The notes beneath the pieces are model-generated. The model made no database searches and had not been told where the DNA came from. It saw only the letters and a list, made by a program, of their open reading frames with translations. From NCBI RefSeq assembly GCF_010894455.1, contig NZ_JAAIXY010000035.1:1-64000 (forward strand): DNA of 64,000 nt, read 5' to 3'. The DNA comes from Myxococcus eversor. Its GTDB lineage: Bacteria; Myxococcota; Myxococcia; Myxococcales; Myxococcaceae. Shown here in pieces: positions 28,568 through 38,000 of this stretch (its first letter is position 1; each line of letters starts with the position of its first letter). Position numbers and translations under genes: made by a program.

Positions 28568-29446
28568 TCACTGCTCGCGGAACTCGCGACCGAGCGTCTG
28601 CTGCTTGCGCATCTTCTTCACCGCGCTCACCGCGATGGAGGGGATGAGCCTGGGGCCGATGCGGGCCAGCATGGACCACGTCCACCACCAGTAGTTGGTG
28701 GCGATGGCGTCCTCCACCGTGTACACGCGGTGCCACCAGCCATAGGGCAGGTAGAGAATCTCTCCGGCCTCCAGGACGAAGTCGTAGTCCGGAAGCTTGC
28801 CCGCGGGGAGCTGGTCCGGCTGGCCACCATGCGGCGTCAGGTCATGCGAGCTCATCACCGACCAGGGGTGGCTGAGCTTCGCCGGCTTCAGCTCCACGTC
28901 TCGTGACGGCGCGTACAACTGCCACTGCTTGCGGCCCACCATGACGGCGTGCAGGTTGTGCGCGCGGTCGAAGTGGAGCTGGGTGAACGTCCCCTTCGGC
29001 CCCATGAAGAAGAGCTGCTCGGTGAGACGCCGCTGCACGGCGTACTCGTCGAAGCGCACGTCGCGGTGCAGGGCGGGGAGGGTGCGGAACAAGTCGTTGC
29101 CGATGAGGTAGCCCGGCGTCTCCTCGCCCTCCTTCCCCTTCACCTTCAGGGACGCGACGTAGTCCTTCATCGTCATCTTCCGCACGCGGCCCACGCGCTC
29201 CACGTCGCCAGCGGGGCGGGCGTTGTAGCGCAGCCACTCCACGGGGACGCTCACGTCGCCGTACTGCTGGGTGAACCAGTCGAAGGACCACCGCTCCGCG
29301 GCGGGCCAGCCCGTCATGGCATCGGTGAAGATGATGGGCTTGTTGTTGGCTTCCAGGCCCTCGTAGAAGGCCCGGCGGTTGTCGAGCGGCATGCGCTCGG
29401 GGACGAGGGGCGTGACGACATCCCGTGGTGCGGTGGCGGTGCTCAT
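28568..29446 (-). CDS. JmjC/cupin-8 Fe(II) 2OG oxygenase
   Basis: Protein of 292 residues of the cupin-like JmjC group. Metal ligands are H158-x-D160 (TQLHFDRAHN) and H239 (YLPYGWWHRV); the stretch GEILYLPYGWWH is typical. Family members hydroxylate amino acids, peptides or small molecules, using 2-oxoglutarate. Start ATG has AGGAG upstream. It is the last gene of a six-gene minus-strand run (PKS, PKS, glycosyltransferase, thioesterase, small protein, this gene) with about 20-base gaps, so it most likely hydroxylates the polyketide or an attached group. The C-terminus has a basic tail (VKKMRKQQ). Confidence 0.88.
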   Translation of the reverse strand: MSTATAPRDVVTPLVPERMPLDNRRAFYEGLEANNKPIIFTDAMTGWPAAERWSFDWFTQQYGDVSVPVEWLRYNARPAGDVERVGRVRKMTMKDYVASLKVKGKEGEETPGYLIGNDLFRTLPALHRDVRFDEYAVQRRLTEQLFFMGPKGTFTQLHFDRAHNLHAVMVGRKQWQLYAPSRDVELKPAKLSHPWSVMSSHDLTPHGGQPDQLPAGKLPDYDFVLEAGEILYLPYGWWHRVYTVEDAIATNYWWWTWSMLARIGPRLIPSIAVSAVKKMRKQQTLGREFREQ

Positions 29447-29468
29447 GACTGCTCTCCTGGGTGGCGCG

Positions 29469-29801
29469 TCACGCCGCGGTGTCTTCGGCCTTGGCCGGAG
29501 GGCCGTCTCGCTTCAGGCGCTCGAAGTTGTTGTCGATGCCGTGGCGCACGTCCGCCAGCATGTGGATCTCGAACTCCTGGAACGCGAACGACGGCCACGC
29601 GCGCAGCAGCGTCAGCAGCGATTCGTGCGAGTCGGCGTTGACGATACACAGCCCCATCTTCGGCAGGACGTAATAGGCACAGTCGATGGTGCCGTCCTGG
29701 AGGCGGGCGCCCACCCAGTCGCGGACGGCGCGGTTGAGGGCGATGGGGTCGGGGGGCACGGGGCCCGACGTACGGTCCTTGACGTAGATGAGGTACTTCA
29801 T
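29469..29801 (-). CDS. Small muconolactone-isomerase-like protein
   Basis: Protein of 110 residues that looks like a ferredoxin-fold dimeric barrel of the muconolactone isomerase-like type. It opens MKYLIYVKDRT, has CAYYVLPKMGLCIVNADSHESLLTLLRAWP in the middle and FQEFEIHMLADVRHG near the end. Catalysis in the family varies, and many members are uncharacterised; I give the fold with more confidence than any reaction. A good ribosome site (AAGGAG) lies nine bases before the ATG. It sits between the thioesterase and JmjC genes with 22-base gaps on both sides, so it is part of the polyketide operon. Confidence 0.7.
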   Translation of the reverse strand: MKYLIYVKDRTSGPVPPDPIALNRAVRDWVGARLQDGTIDCAYYVLPKMGLCIVNADSHESLLTLLRAWPSFAFQEFEIHMLADVRHGIDNNFERLKRDGPPAKAEDTAA

Positions 29802-29823
29802 CTGGGCAGCTCCTTGAGAAGGG

Positions 29824-30612
29824 TCAGCGAGATTGCGCGGGCCGCGACTTCGCGAGGCTCCGGCGGATGTTCTGCAACAGGCCGCGAGGCGTCTGCCGCA
29901 GGAAGAAGTGGTCCCCCAGGAACGTCTGGGTGGAGAACGCGCCCGAGGTGAGCTGACGCCACGCCTCCGTCGCGTCCTCGGGGACGTAGTCGTCGAAGCC
30001 TCGGAAGGCGGACAGCGGGCAGACCAGGGCGGGGCCCGGCTTCCACGTGTAGCCCTCGCACACGGCGGTGTCCGCCAGCAGGGTGGTGCGAATCAGCTTC
30101 AGCAGCTCTTCGGCCATGTCACCCGACACGGAGATGGCCTCGCCCATGCGCCGCGCCTCGGACGCGTCGATGTCGTGGGTGATCGCCGTGGGCGGGTGGG
30201 CCCGCAGCGTCTGGGGCGCGCGGTAGCTGGCGACGAAGAGGTGCAGCGGCGTGGGGAGTCCCCGCTCGCGCAGGGCTCGCGTCAGCTCGTAGGCGAGCAG
30301 CGCGCCCATGCTGTGGCCGAAGAGGGCGAAGGGCTTGTCCGCATGCCGCGCCACCACCTCCACCAGGAAGTCGACGACCGCGGGCAGCTCGCGCAGGGGC
30401 GGCTCACGCAGCCGGTTCTCCCGGCCAGGGAGCTGCACCGGGCAGACCTCGATGTCCTGACCCAGCTCCGCCTGCCAGGTGCGGAACAGCGAGGCGCTGC
30501 CGCCCGCGTGGGGCAGGCAGAACAGCCGCGCCCAGGCGGTCGGCTGCGGGACGTGGAAGGCGAGCCACTCCACCGCGGCCAGCGCCGAGGTCGATGACAC
30601 TTGCGACGTCAT
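29824..30612 (-). CDS. Type II thioesterase
   Basis: Alpha/beta hydrolase of 262 residues typical of stand-alone editing thioesterases in NRPS/PKS loci. It begins with WARLFCLPHAGGSASLFRTW; the nucleophile is S101 in LFGHSMGALLAYEL; the acid is near FRGFDDYVPEDATEAW and the His is in FLGDHFFL. Such enzymes remove stalled or wrong acyl groups from carrier proteins. Because neither neighbouring PKS carries its own TE, it could also release the product. The start overlaps the glycosyltransferase stop (ATGA), so the two are coupled. Confidence 0.93.
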   Translation of the reverse strand: MTSQVSSTSALAAVEWLAFHVPQPTAWARLFCLPHAGGSASLFRTWQAELGQDIEVCPVQLPGRENRLREPPLRELPAVVDFLVEVVARHADKPFALFGHSMGALLAYELTRALRERGLPTPLHLFVASYRAPQTLRAHPPTAITHDIDASEARRMGEAISVSGDMAEELLKLIRTTLLADTAVCEGYTWKPGPALVCPLSAFRGFDDYVPEDATEAWRQLTSGAFSTQTFLGDHFFLRQTPRGLLQNIRRSLAKSRPAQSR

Positions 30613-31916
30613 GAGTGCACCTCGCGCCGTGCGACGGGGGCTTCAATCCGCTGATGGGCGGGAAGGTCGATGAGCTTCTGGTACACGACGCGGTTGGCGG
30701 CCACCATGCGCGGCAGGCCGAAGAGCTCCACCACGCGCTGCTGACCGGCCTGGCCCATGCGCTTCGCGCGCTCACGGTCCTCCAGCAGGGCGAGCTGCGC
30801 GTCGGCGAGCGCCTCGATGTCCACCTCGCGCGGACCGCCGGGCTCGCCGGGAAGCACCGGGACGAGCATCCCCGTCTTCTCGTGCTCGACAATCTCCGCG
30901 GGGCCACCGGAGCGCGTCGCCACGAGGGGAAGGCCGGACGCCATGGCCTCGATGGCCGTGTAGCCGAAGGGCTCGTACAGCGAAGGCACCAGCGCCAGGT
31001 CGGAGATGCGGTGCAGCAGGCCGAGCTGACGGCGCGGCAGCTTGCCCAGCAGTTTGATGCGATGGCGCAGGTGCGCGTAGCGCTGGCTCAACCCCTGGAC
31101 CATCTGCGTGGACTCGCGCGAGTCGGTGCCACCCGCCAGGAGGAAGCGCACCTCGGGACGCTTCGCGAGCACGCGCTCGGCGGCGGCGAAGATGGCGGTG
31201 ATGCCCTTCTGCGGATGCAGCCGGCCCGTGTAGAGGACGACCGGGTCCTTGGGCGTGGCCACCGTGGCGCGCAGCCGGGCGTACTGCTCGGGCGTGTGCG
31301 AGGGCTGGAGGAACGGCCCCGCGTCCATGCCGCAGTGGATGGTGTGCAGCAGCGACGCCGACAGGCCGTAGGTCTCCCGGATGAGCTCGCTCATGGACTC
31401 GCTCACCGAGATGACCGGCGTCGTCCCGTCGTAGAAGCTGCGCTCCTCCTCGAGGATCTCCGGGTCGGGCGTCTGGCCCCACCAGCGCTCGGCGGGCTCG
31501 GAGATGTAGTGGCTGGTGCCCAGCACGGGCACGCCGGCCTCGCGGCCCAGCTCCCGCGCGGCGCGGTGCGTGTGCCACTGGTGGAAGTGGATGAGGTCCG
31601 GCTGCTCCTCGCGGATGCGCTCACGGCCATGGTGGAGCAGGTCCTCGTTGAAGAGGCGGATGCCGCCCACGAGCGACAGTTGCGCCGCCTGCGAGAGGCT
31701 GCCCCGGCTCGGGGGGACCATGTGCACGGTGAGCTGCGGCTCGCGCAGCACGGCCGGCTCGCCCGGGGTGTACGCCACGACGGTGACCTTGCAGCCGCCA
31801 CGCGCCAGCCCTCGGGCCAGTTCGTAGACGTAGGTGCCCACGCCGCCGGCCACGTTCGGCGTGTACTCCATGGCCAGGATGAGGACCTTCAGGGGGGTGG
31901 AGTTGGGGAGTGCCAT
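30609..31916 (-). CDS. GT4-family glycosyltransferase
   Basis: Retaining GT-B glycosyltransferase of 435 residues. The N-terminal domain has LILAMEYTPNVAGGVGTYVYELARGLA, with the donor-side loop GGVG; the C-terminal domain has VVLYTGRLHPQKGI, LLGKLPRRQL and the nucleotide-sugar site PSLYEPFGYTAIEAMASGLP with E-x7-E geometry, plus SGGPAEIV. No membrane segment. It lies 32 bases after the second PKS and overlaps the thioesterase start, so a sugar is probably added to the polyketide. Alternatively it might serve glycogen-like or envelope metabolism, but its operon position favours the first. Confidence 0.9.
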   Translation of the reverse strand: MALPNSTPLKVLILAMEYTPNVAGGVGTYVYELARGLARGGCKVTVVAYTPGEPAVLREPQLTVHMVPPSRGSLSQAAQLSLVGGIRLFNEDLLHHGRERIREEQPDLIHFHQWHTHRAARELGREAGVPVLGTSHYISEPAERWWGQTPDPEILEEERSFYDGTTPVISVSESMSELIRETYGLSASLLHTIHCGMDAGPFLQPSHTPEQYARLRATVATPKDPVVLYTGRLHPQKGITAIFAAAERVLAKRPEVRFLLAGGTDSRESTQMVQGLSQRYAHLRHRIKLLGKLPRRQLGLLHRISDLALVPSLYEPFGYTAIEAMASGLPLVATRSGGPAEIVEHEKTGMLVPVLPGEPGGPREVDIEALADAQLALLEDRERAKRMGQAGQQRVVELFGLPRMVAANRVVYQKLIDLPAHQRIEAPVARREVHS

Positions 31917-31948
31917 CGGCTGTTTCTCGAAAGGGGTGTGGAGCGCGA

Positions 31949-34900
31949 CTAGCGACTGACCGCGACCTCTTCGGGGGTGAGCTCCGTCAGCATCCTCAGC
32001 AGGGCTTCGACTTCCGGGTCATCGTGTCCGGGGCGCTGGCGCTGCTCGGCCACCAGTGACGCGAGGCGGGCGACTGTCGGTGCCTCGAACAGGGACTGCA
32101 GGGGCACGGTGAAGCCGAAGGTGTCTCGCAGCCGGCCCACCACCGTGGTGGCCAGCAGCGAGTGTCCGCCCAGCGCGAAGAAGTCGTCGTTGAGGCCCAC
32201 CGGTCGCACGCCCAGCACGTCCTCCCAGATGCGCGCCACCGTGCGTGCATCCTCGGTGTCGGGCGACACGTACGGCGTGGCCAGCGCGGGGCGCGTGTAG
32301 CCCGCGGACGCCGCCTCTTCATGCTCCCGGGCCTCGGGTGCTCGCTCCGGTGCCAGGGATGCGCCCAGCGCGCGGTGTCCGTCCGGCGACACCCAGTAGC
32401 GCTTGCGCTCGAAGGGGTAGGCGGGCAGCGGCACGCGAAGGCGCCGCTCTCCTCCGTGGAAGGCGTCCCAGTCCACGTCCACGCCCGCCATCCACACCTG
32501 TCCCAGCGCGCCCAGCAACACGGCCGCGTCGGGCTGCCGCGTGTCGGGGTGGCGCAGCGAGGTGATGGTGGTGGGGACCTGCGCGAGCGCGCCGGGCTGC
32601 GCCGCGAAGGTGGACAGCGCGCGACCGGGACCGACCTCCAGCAACACCTGCGCGGGCCGCAGCAGCCCGAGCCCCGCGGCGAAGCGCACGGGCTGGCGCA
32701 GGTGACGGGCCCAGTAGCCCGGGTCCGTCGCCTCGGCGGCCGTCACCCAGGTGCCGGTGACGTTGGAGATGTAGGGCACCTGGGGCGCGGACAGCTTGAC
32801 CTTGCGCACGCGCCCGGTGAACGGCGCGAGGATGGGGTCCATCATCGCCGAGTGGAACGCGTGCGAGGTGTGCAGCTTGCGGCACTGGATGCCGCGCTCC
32901 TCGAGGCGGGTCTTCACCGCGGCCACCGCGTCCTCGGGGCCAGCGACCACCGTGAGCGACGGCGCGTTCACCGCGGCCACGGACACCCGCGCATCCAGCA
33001 GGGGCGCCAACGCCTCCTGCGAGAGCACGACGGAGAGCATGGTCCCCGGAGGAAGCTCCTGCATGAGCTTCCCGCGCGCGGCCACCAGCGCCAGCGCATC
33101 CGGCAGGCTGAAGACCCCCGCGAGGCACGCGGCCACGTACTCGCCGATGCTGTGGCCAATCATCGCCTCGGGCTTCACGCCCCAGCTCATCCACAGCTTC
33201 GCCAGCGCGTACTCGATGGTGAAGAGGGCGGGCTGGGCCAGCCGCGTCTGCTGCAACTGGCGCTGCGCCTCCTCGGCGCGCTCGGGGGAAGGGAAGAGGA
33301 CGTCGCGCAGGTTCAGGCCCAGCTCGGGGGCGAGCCGGGTCGCGCAGTCATCCACCACCGCGCGGAAGGCGCGCTCGCTCTCGTAGAGGCCCTGGGCCAT
33401 TCCCGCGTACTGCGCGCCCTGGCCGGGGAACATGAACACGGTGGAGCGGCTCGTGCGCTCCTCGGTGACGGACAGGTGCCGCGTGGGGTCGAGCAGGGCC
33501 GCGAGCGCGTCCTCTCGTCCCTGACAGACGATGGCGCGGCGCTGCGTGTGGCGACGCCTGCCCACCTGGAGGGTGTACGCCGCGTCCGCGGGCTCCAGGC
33601 CCGGGTTCGCGCGGAGGTGCTCCGCCAGCCGCTGCGCCTGCGTGTTGAGCGCGGTGGAGCTGCGCGCGGAGAGCAGCAGGAGCTGGTGTGCGCGGGTGGC
33701 CCGGACAGGCGCGCGAGCCGGCGGCTCCTCCAGGATGACGTGGGCGTTGGTGCCGCCCATGCCGAAGCTGCTCACGCCGGCGCGCCGGGGCCCGTGGGCC
33801 GAGGCCTTCCACTCGCGCAGCGCGGTGTTGACGTAGAAGGGACTCTCGCCCCAGGGGATGTTGGGGTTGGGCGCCTCGAAGTTGAGGCTGGGAGTCAGCT
33901 TGCGGTGCTTGAGCGACAGCGCCGTCTTGATGAGGCCCGCCACGCCCGCGGCCGCGTCCAGGTGGCCCACGTTCGGCTTCAGCGAGCCGATGGCGCACGT
34001 GCGCGGTCCCGCCGCTTCGTCGCCGAAGGCCCGGGTGAGGGCCTGCACTTCAATCGGGTCGCCCAGCGCGGTGCCGGTGCCGTGCGCCTCCACGTAGCCG
34101 ATGCTCGCGGCGGACACGCCCGCGGTGCCCAGGGCCTCGGAGATGACGGCGGCCTGTCCCTCGACGCCCGGCGCGGTGTAGCCCACACGCGCGGCGCCGT
34201 CATTGTTCACCGCGGAGCCCTTGATGACGGCGTAGATGGGGCTGCCGTCCGCCAGCGCGTCCTCCAGCCGTCGCAGCGCCACCACGCCCGCGCCGCTGCC
34301 GAAGACGATGCCCTTCGCCTGCGCGTCGAAGGTGCGACATCGACCATCCGGCGAGAGGATTCCACCTTCCATGAAGCGGTAGCCGCCCTGGAGCTGGAGG
34401 TTGATGGACACGCCTCCCGCGAGCGCCACGTCGCACTCATGGTTGAGCAGGCTCTGGCAGGCGACGTGGACGGCGACGAGCGACGTGGAGCACGCGCTCT
34501 CCACGTTGAAGCTGGGGCCTCGCAGGTCCAGCTTGTAGGAGACCCGCGTGGTGAGGAAGCTGCCCGCGTTGCCCAGGTTGAGCTGGAGCGGGTCCGAGGT
34601 GCGCAGCAGCTCCGAGTTCCCCATCAGGTTGAGCAGCAGATAGGTGCTCAGCGCCTGTCCGCCGAAGACGCCCACCAGGACGTCCTGGGACGGCGCTCCC
34701 TGGCCCGCGTCTTCCAACGCCTCCAGCGCGCACTCCAGGAAGAGGCGCTGCTGCGGGTCCATCACCTCCGCCTCGCGCGGCGTGTAGCCGAAGAAGGCCG
34801 CGTCGAAGCCCGTCACGTCCTCGAGTCGCGAGGCGACCTTGATGAAGTGCGGATCCTTGAGCACCTCCGGGGGCAGGCCGGCCTTCAAGACGGCTTCATC

Positions 34901-35029
34901 CGAGAGCGGCTCGATGGCCTCCACGCCGTCGCACAGGTTGCGCCACAGCTCCTCGAGGCTGCGCGCGCCCGGGAAGCGTCCGGCCATGCCGGTGATTGCG
35001 ATCTCCATGCCCGTGTTGCCTTCCGACAC
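31949..35029 (-). CDS. Type I polyketide synthase module, KS-AT-ACP
   Basis: Single module of 1026 residues. KS has ESACSTSLVAVHVACQ (active Cys), VEAHGTGTALGD and NVGHLDAAAGVAGLIK. AT has MIGHSIGEYVAACL and HAFHS, the form usual for malonyl-CoA. ACP near the end has DDFFALGGHSLLATTVV. There is no reductive domain between AT and ACP and no thioesterase. GTG start with GGGGAGG about seven bases upstream, 15 bases after the stop of the first PKS. With the upstream module this would make a very short chain; iteration or partners outside the window are possible. Confidence 0.97.
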   Translation of the reverse strand: MSEGNTGMEIAITGMAGRFPGARSLEELWRNLCDGVEAIEPLSDEAVLKAGLPPEVLKDPHFIKVASRLEDVTGFDAAFFGYTPREAEVMDPQQRLFLECALEALEDAGQGAPSQDVLVGVFGGQALSTYLLLNLMGNSELLRTSDPLQLNLGNAGSFLTTRVSYKLDLRGPSFNVESACSTSLVAVHVACQSLLNHECDVALAGGVSINLQLQGGYRFMEGGILSPDGRCRTFDAQAKGIVFGSGAGVVALRRLEDALADGSPIYAVIKGSAVNNDGAARVGYTAPGVEGQAAVISEALGTAGVSAASIGYVEAHGTGTALGDPIEVQALTRAFGDEAAGPRTCAIGSLKPNVGHLDAAAGVAGLIKTALSLKHRKLTPSLNFEAPNPNIPWGESPFYVNTALREWKASAHGPRRAGVSSFGMGGTNAHVILEEPPARAPVRATRAHQLLLLSARSSTALNTQAQRLAEHLRANPGLEPADAAYTLQVGRRRHTQRRAIVCQGREDALAALLDPTRHLSVTEERTSRSTVFMFPGQGAQYAGMAQGLYESERAFRAVVDDCATRLAPELGLNLRDVLFPSPERAEEAQRQLQQTRLAQPALFTIEYALAKLWMSWGVKPEAMIGHSIGEYVAACLAGVFSLPDALALVAARGKLMQELPPGTMLSVVLSQEALAPLLDARVSVAAVNAPSLTVVAGPEDAVAAVKTRLEERGIQCRKLHTSHAFHSAMMDPILAPFTGRVRKVKLSAPQVPYISNVTGTWVTAAEATDPGYWARHLRQPVRFAAGLGLLRPAQVLLEVGPGRALSTFAAQPGALAQVPTTITSLRHPDTRQPDAAVLLGALGQVWMAGVDVDWDAFHGGERRLRVPLPAYPFERKRYWVSPDGHRALGASLAPERAPEAREHEEAASAGYTRPALATPYVSPDTEDARTVARIWEDVLGVRPVGLNDDFFALGGHSLLATTVVGRLRDTFGFTVPLQSLFEAPTVARLASLVAEQRQRPGHDDPEVEALLRMLTELTPEEVAVSR

Positions 35030-35044
35030 GCTGAATCCTCCCCC

Positions 35045-38000
35045 TCAATGACCGGACTGGCGGCGCTGCATCTGCTCCCGGCGCCGCGCCCCACGGCTCC
35101 TCCGGTCGCTGGTGTTCGTCGTCGGGGCCTGCTCCTGCCCTCGGGTCAGCAGCCGTGCCATGGCGCTCAACGTCGGATTCTCGAAGAGCGCGACGACGGG
35201 GACGTCCGTGCCGAAGCGGCGCTTCACCTCGTTGATGACCTTGAGGCCAATCAGCGAGTTGCCACCCAGCTCGAAGAAGTTCTCGTGCAGCGACACGCTC
35301 TCCACGCCCAGGAAGCGCCGCCAGATGTCCGCCAGCTCGCGCTCCGCCTCGTCCATGGTGGCGAGCACCGCGCGCTCCACCGGGGCCGAGTCATCCGTCT
35401 GGGCCGGGCCCATCAGGTCCTGGAGGAACGAGGCGCTGCGAGCCATCGCCGCCCGCAGGTCCTGCGTGGACACCACCACGTGCGTGGGCATCTGCGCGAG
35501 GACGCGCTCGAACACGTCCACGCCCTCCGCGGGGGACAGGGCGTGGGCGAGCATCGCCTCGCGCAGCGCGCTGGCCCCGTCGGGGAGCTGCGTGGTGACG
35601 GCCTGGCCCACCTCGCGCCAGGTGTCCCAGCCCAGGGAGACCACCGGCAGGCCTCCCGTCGCCGAGGCGTGGTGGGCGAAGGCGTCCTGGAAGGCACACG
35701 CCGCGCAGTGGTCAATCTGCCCGGGCTCGGCGGTGAACGCGGTGCGGGACGAGCACAACATGAGGAAGTCGAGCGGCATGCCGCTCAACAGCTCGTTCAG
35801 CACCCACGTGCCCTGGAGCTTGGGGCGCAGGACGTCCTCCACCGCCTTCCGGCCGCGAAGCTGCGCCAGTCCGCCCGCGGGAACACCCGCCGCGTGGATG
35901 ACGCCGTGGAGGGTGCCAAAGGTCTCTCGCGTGCGGCGCAGCACCTCCGCCATCTGCCCGAGGTCTCCCACGTCCGCCTGGAGCACCAGGACCTCGGACC
36001 CGAGCGCCTCCAACACGAGGACCCGGCGGATGCGCTGGCTCACCGTGTCCTGTGCGTCGTGCGTGGCAAGCCACGCATCCCAGGCAGCGCGCTCCGGCAG
36101 CGCGCGGTGGCCCACCAGCACCAGCTTCGCTTGCACCTTGCGCGCGAGGGACTCCGCCAGCACCAGGCCGATGCCACCCAGGCCACCGGTGATGAGGTAC
36201 GTGCCGCCCGAGCGCAGCCGCGTCGGAGTCCCAGGCTCGTGAGGCGTGAGGCGCGCGGACTCGAGCGCCTGCTCCCAGCGCTGGGCCCCTCGCAGCGCCA
36301 AAGCGCCGTTGGAGGAGGCCGCGCACACCTCGCCCGCCAGCCGTGCCGCCAGCGTCTGGAGTTCCTTCGGTCCCTCGGGCAGCTCCACGTCGATGCTTCG
36401 ACACGTGAGGCCCGGGACCTCGTGGGGCAGCACGCGACATGCGCCCAGCAGCGTGGCCTTGGAGGGCGCGAGCGACTCGTGCCCGCTGACGGCCTGCACC
36501 CCCGTGGAGACCACGGTGAGGTGCACCTGTCCGGGAGTGCCCTGTCCGCCCAGCGCCTGCGCGAGGAAGAGCAGGCTGAGGAATCCGGTGTCCTGGGCGC
36601 GCTCGATGCCGGCCAGTCCCGTGACGGCGGCCTCCGTGCTCCACAGGTGGATGATGCGCTCGGGCTTCGTCCCGTCCTCGGCGAGCGCGGCCATCAGCGC
36701 CGCGTAGGAGTCCGCGCGGCCCGGGTTCACTTCGTAGTCTCCGTCCTCCAGGCGGCGGAAGTCGGGGCCCTGCTTCACGCGGGTGACGCGGCCACCGGTC
36801 TCCATGAGCCGCGCGGCCAGCGCGTCGCCCAGGCCTCGCTCGTCGACGAAGAGCAGCCAGTGTCCCAGCGTGGCGGCGGGCGGGCGCGGGGCCAGCGTCC
36901 GCTTCCACGACGGCAGGTAGAACCAGTCGGAGGCGTCCTTGTGACGCGCGAGCGAGGCCTCCGCGCTCACCATGGCGCTCCTCGGCTTCGGCTCCAGCCA
37001 GTGCCGCTTGCGCTCGAAGGGGTAGGTGGGGAGCACCACGCGCCGACGCTTCTCGCCGGCATGCAGCCGATTCCAGTCCACCGGCACCCCCGCCACCCAG
37101 AGGCGGCCCAGCGTGGTGAGCACGAAGCGCAGGTCCGAGCCGGGCTCGCGAGGCGCGCGCATCGACGTGAGCACCACCGCTTGTTGATCGCGCTCCAGTT
37201 GCAGGCGCGCGAGCGAGCCCAGCGTCCGTCCAGGGCCCACCTCCAGCAGCACGCGCGAGGGGTCCTCCATCAAGCAGCGCAGGCCGGGGCCAAAGCGCAC
37301 CGTCTGGCGGAGGTGCCGCACCCAGTAGCTCGGATTCGTCGCCTCCTCCTCGGTCACCCACGTCCCCGTCACGCCGGACACGAAGGGCAGCTTCGGAGGC
37401 AGCAGCTTCAGGCGACCGACGAACGAGGAGAACGCCGGAAGGATGGAGTCGATGAGATGCGAGTGCGCCGCCACGTCGATGTGGACGCGCCGGTGTTCGA
37501 TACCCCGCGCCGCCAGCTCCGTCGAGAGCGCGTCGACCGAGGCGGTGTCGCCCGCCACCACGCACTGCGTGGGGCCGTTGACGGCGGCCACGGACAGGCG
37601 CTCGTTCAAGAGGGGCAGCAGCTCCTGCTCGGACAGGGCCACGCTCACCATCGCGCCCGAGGGGAGCTGCTCGAAGAGGCGACCGCGCTCCGTCACCAGC
37701 GCCAGCGCGTCCTCCAGCGAGAAGACGCCCGCGAGACACGCGGCGACGTACTCGCCCATGCTGTGGCCAATCATCGCCTCGGGCTGGACGCCCCAGGACT
37801 CCCACAGCTTCGCCAGCGCGTACTCCACCGTGAAGAGCGCGGGCAGGCCCACGGACGGGCGGGGCAGGGGCGCCGAGGCGTCCGACTCACCCGGCGGATA
37901 GAGCACCGCGCGCAGCGACGGCCCCCCTCGTCGCTGGTGCAGGGCGGCGCACGCGTCGAAGGCCTCGCGGAAGGCGGGCTCCTTCTCGTACAGCTCCTGC

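Noticed and set aside
30615..31952. 445-codon plus-strand frame opposite the glycosyltransferase
   Set aside because: Composition is low-complexity and the opposite strand carries a complete GT4 enzyme.
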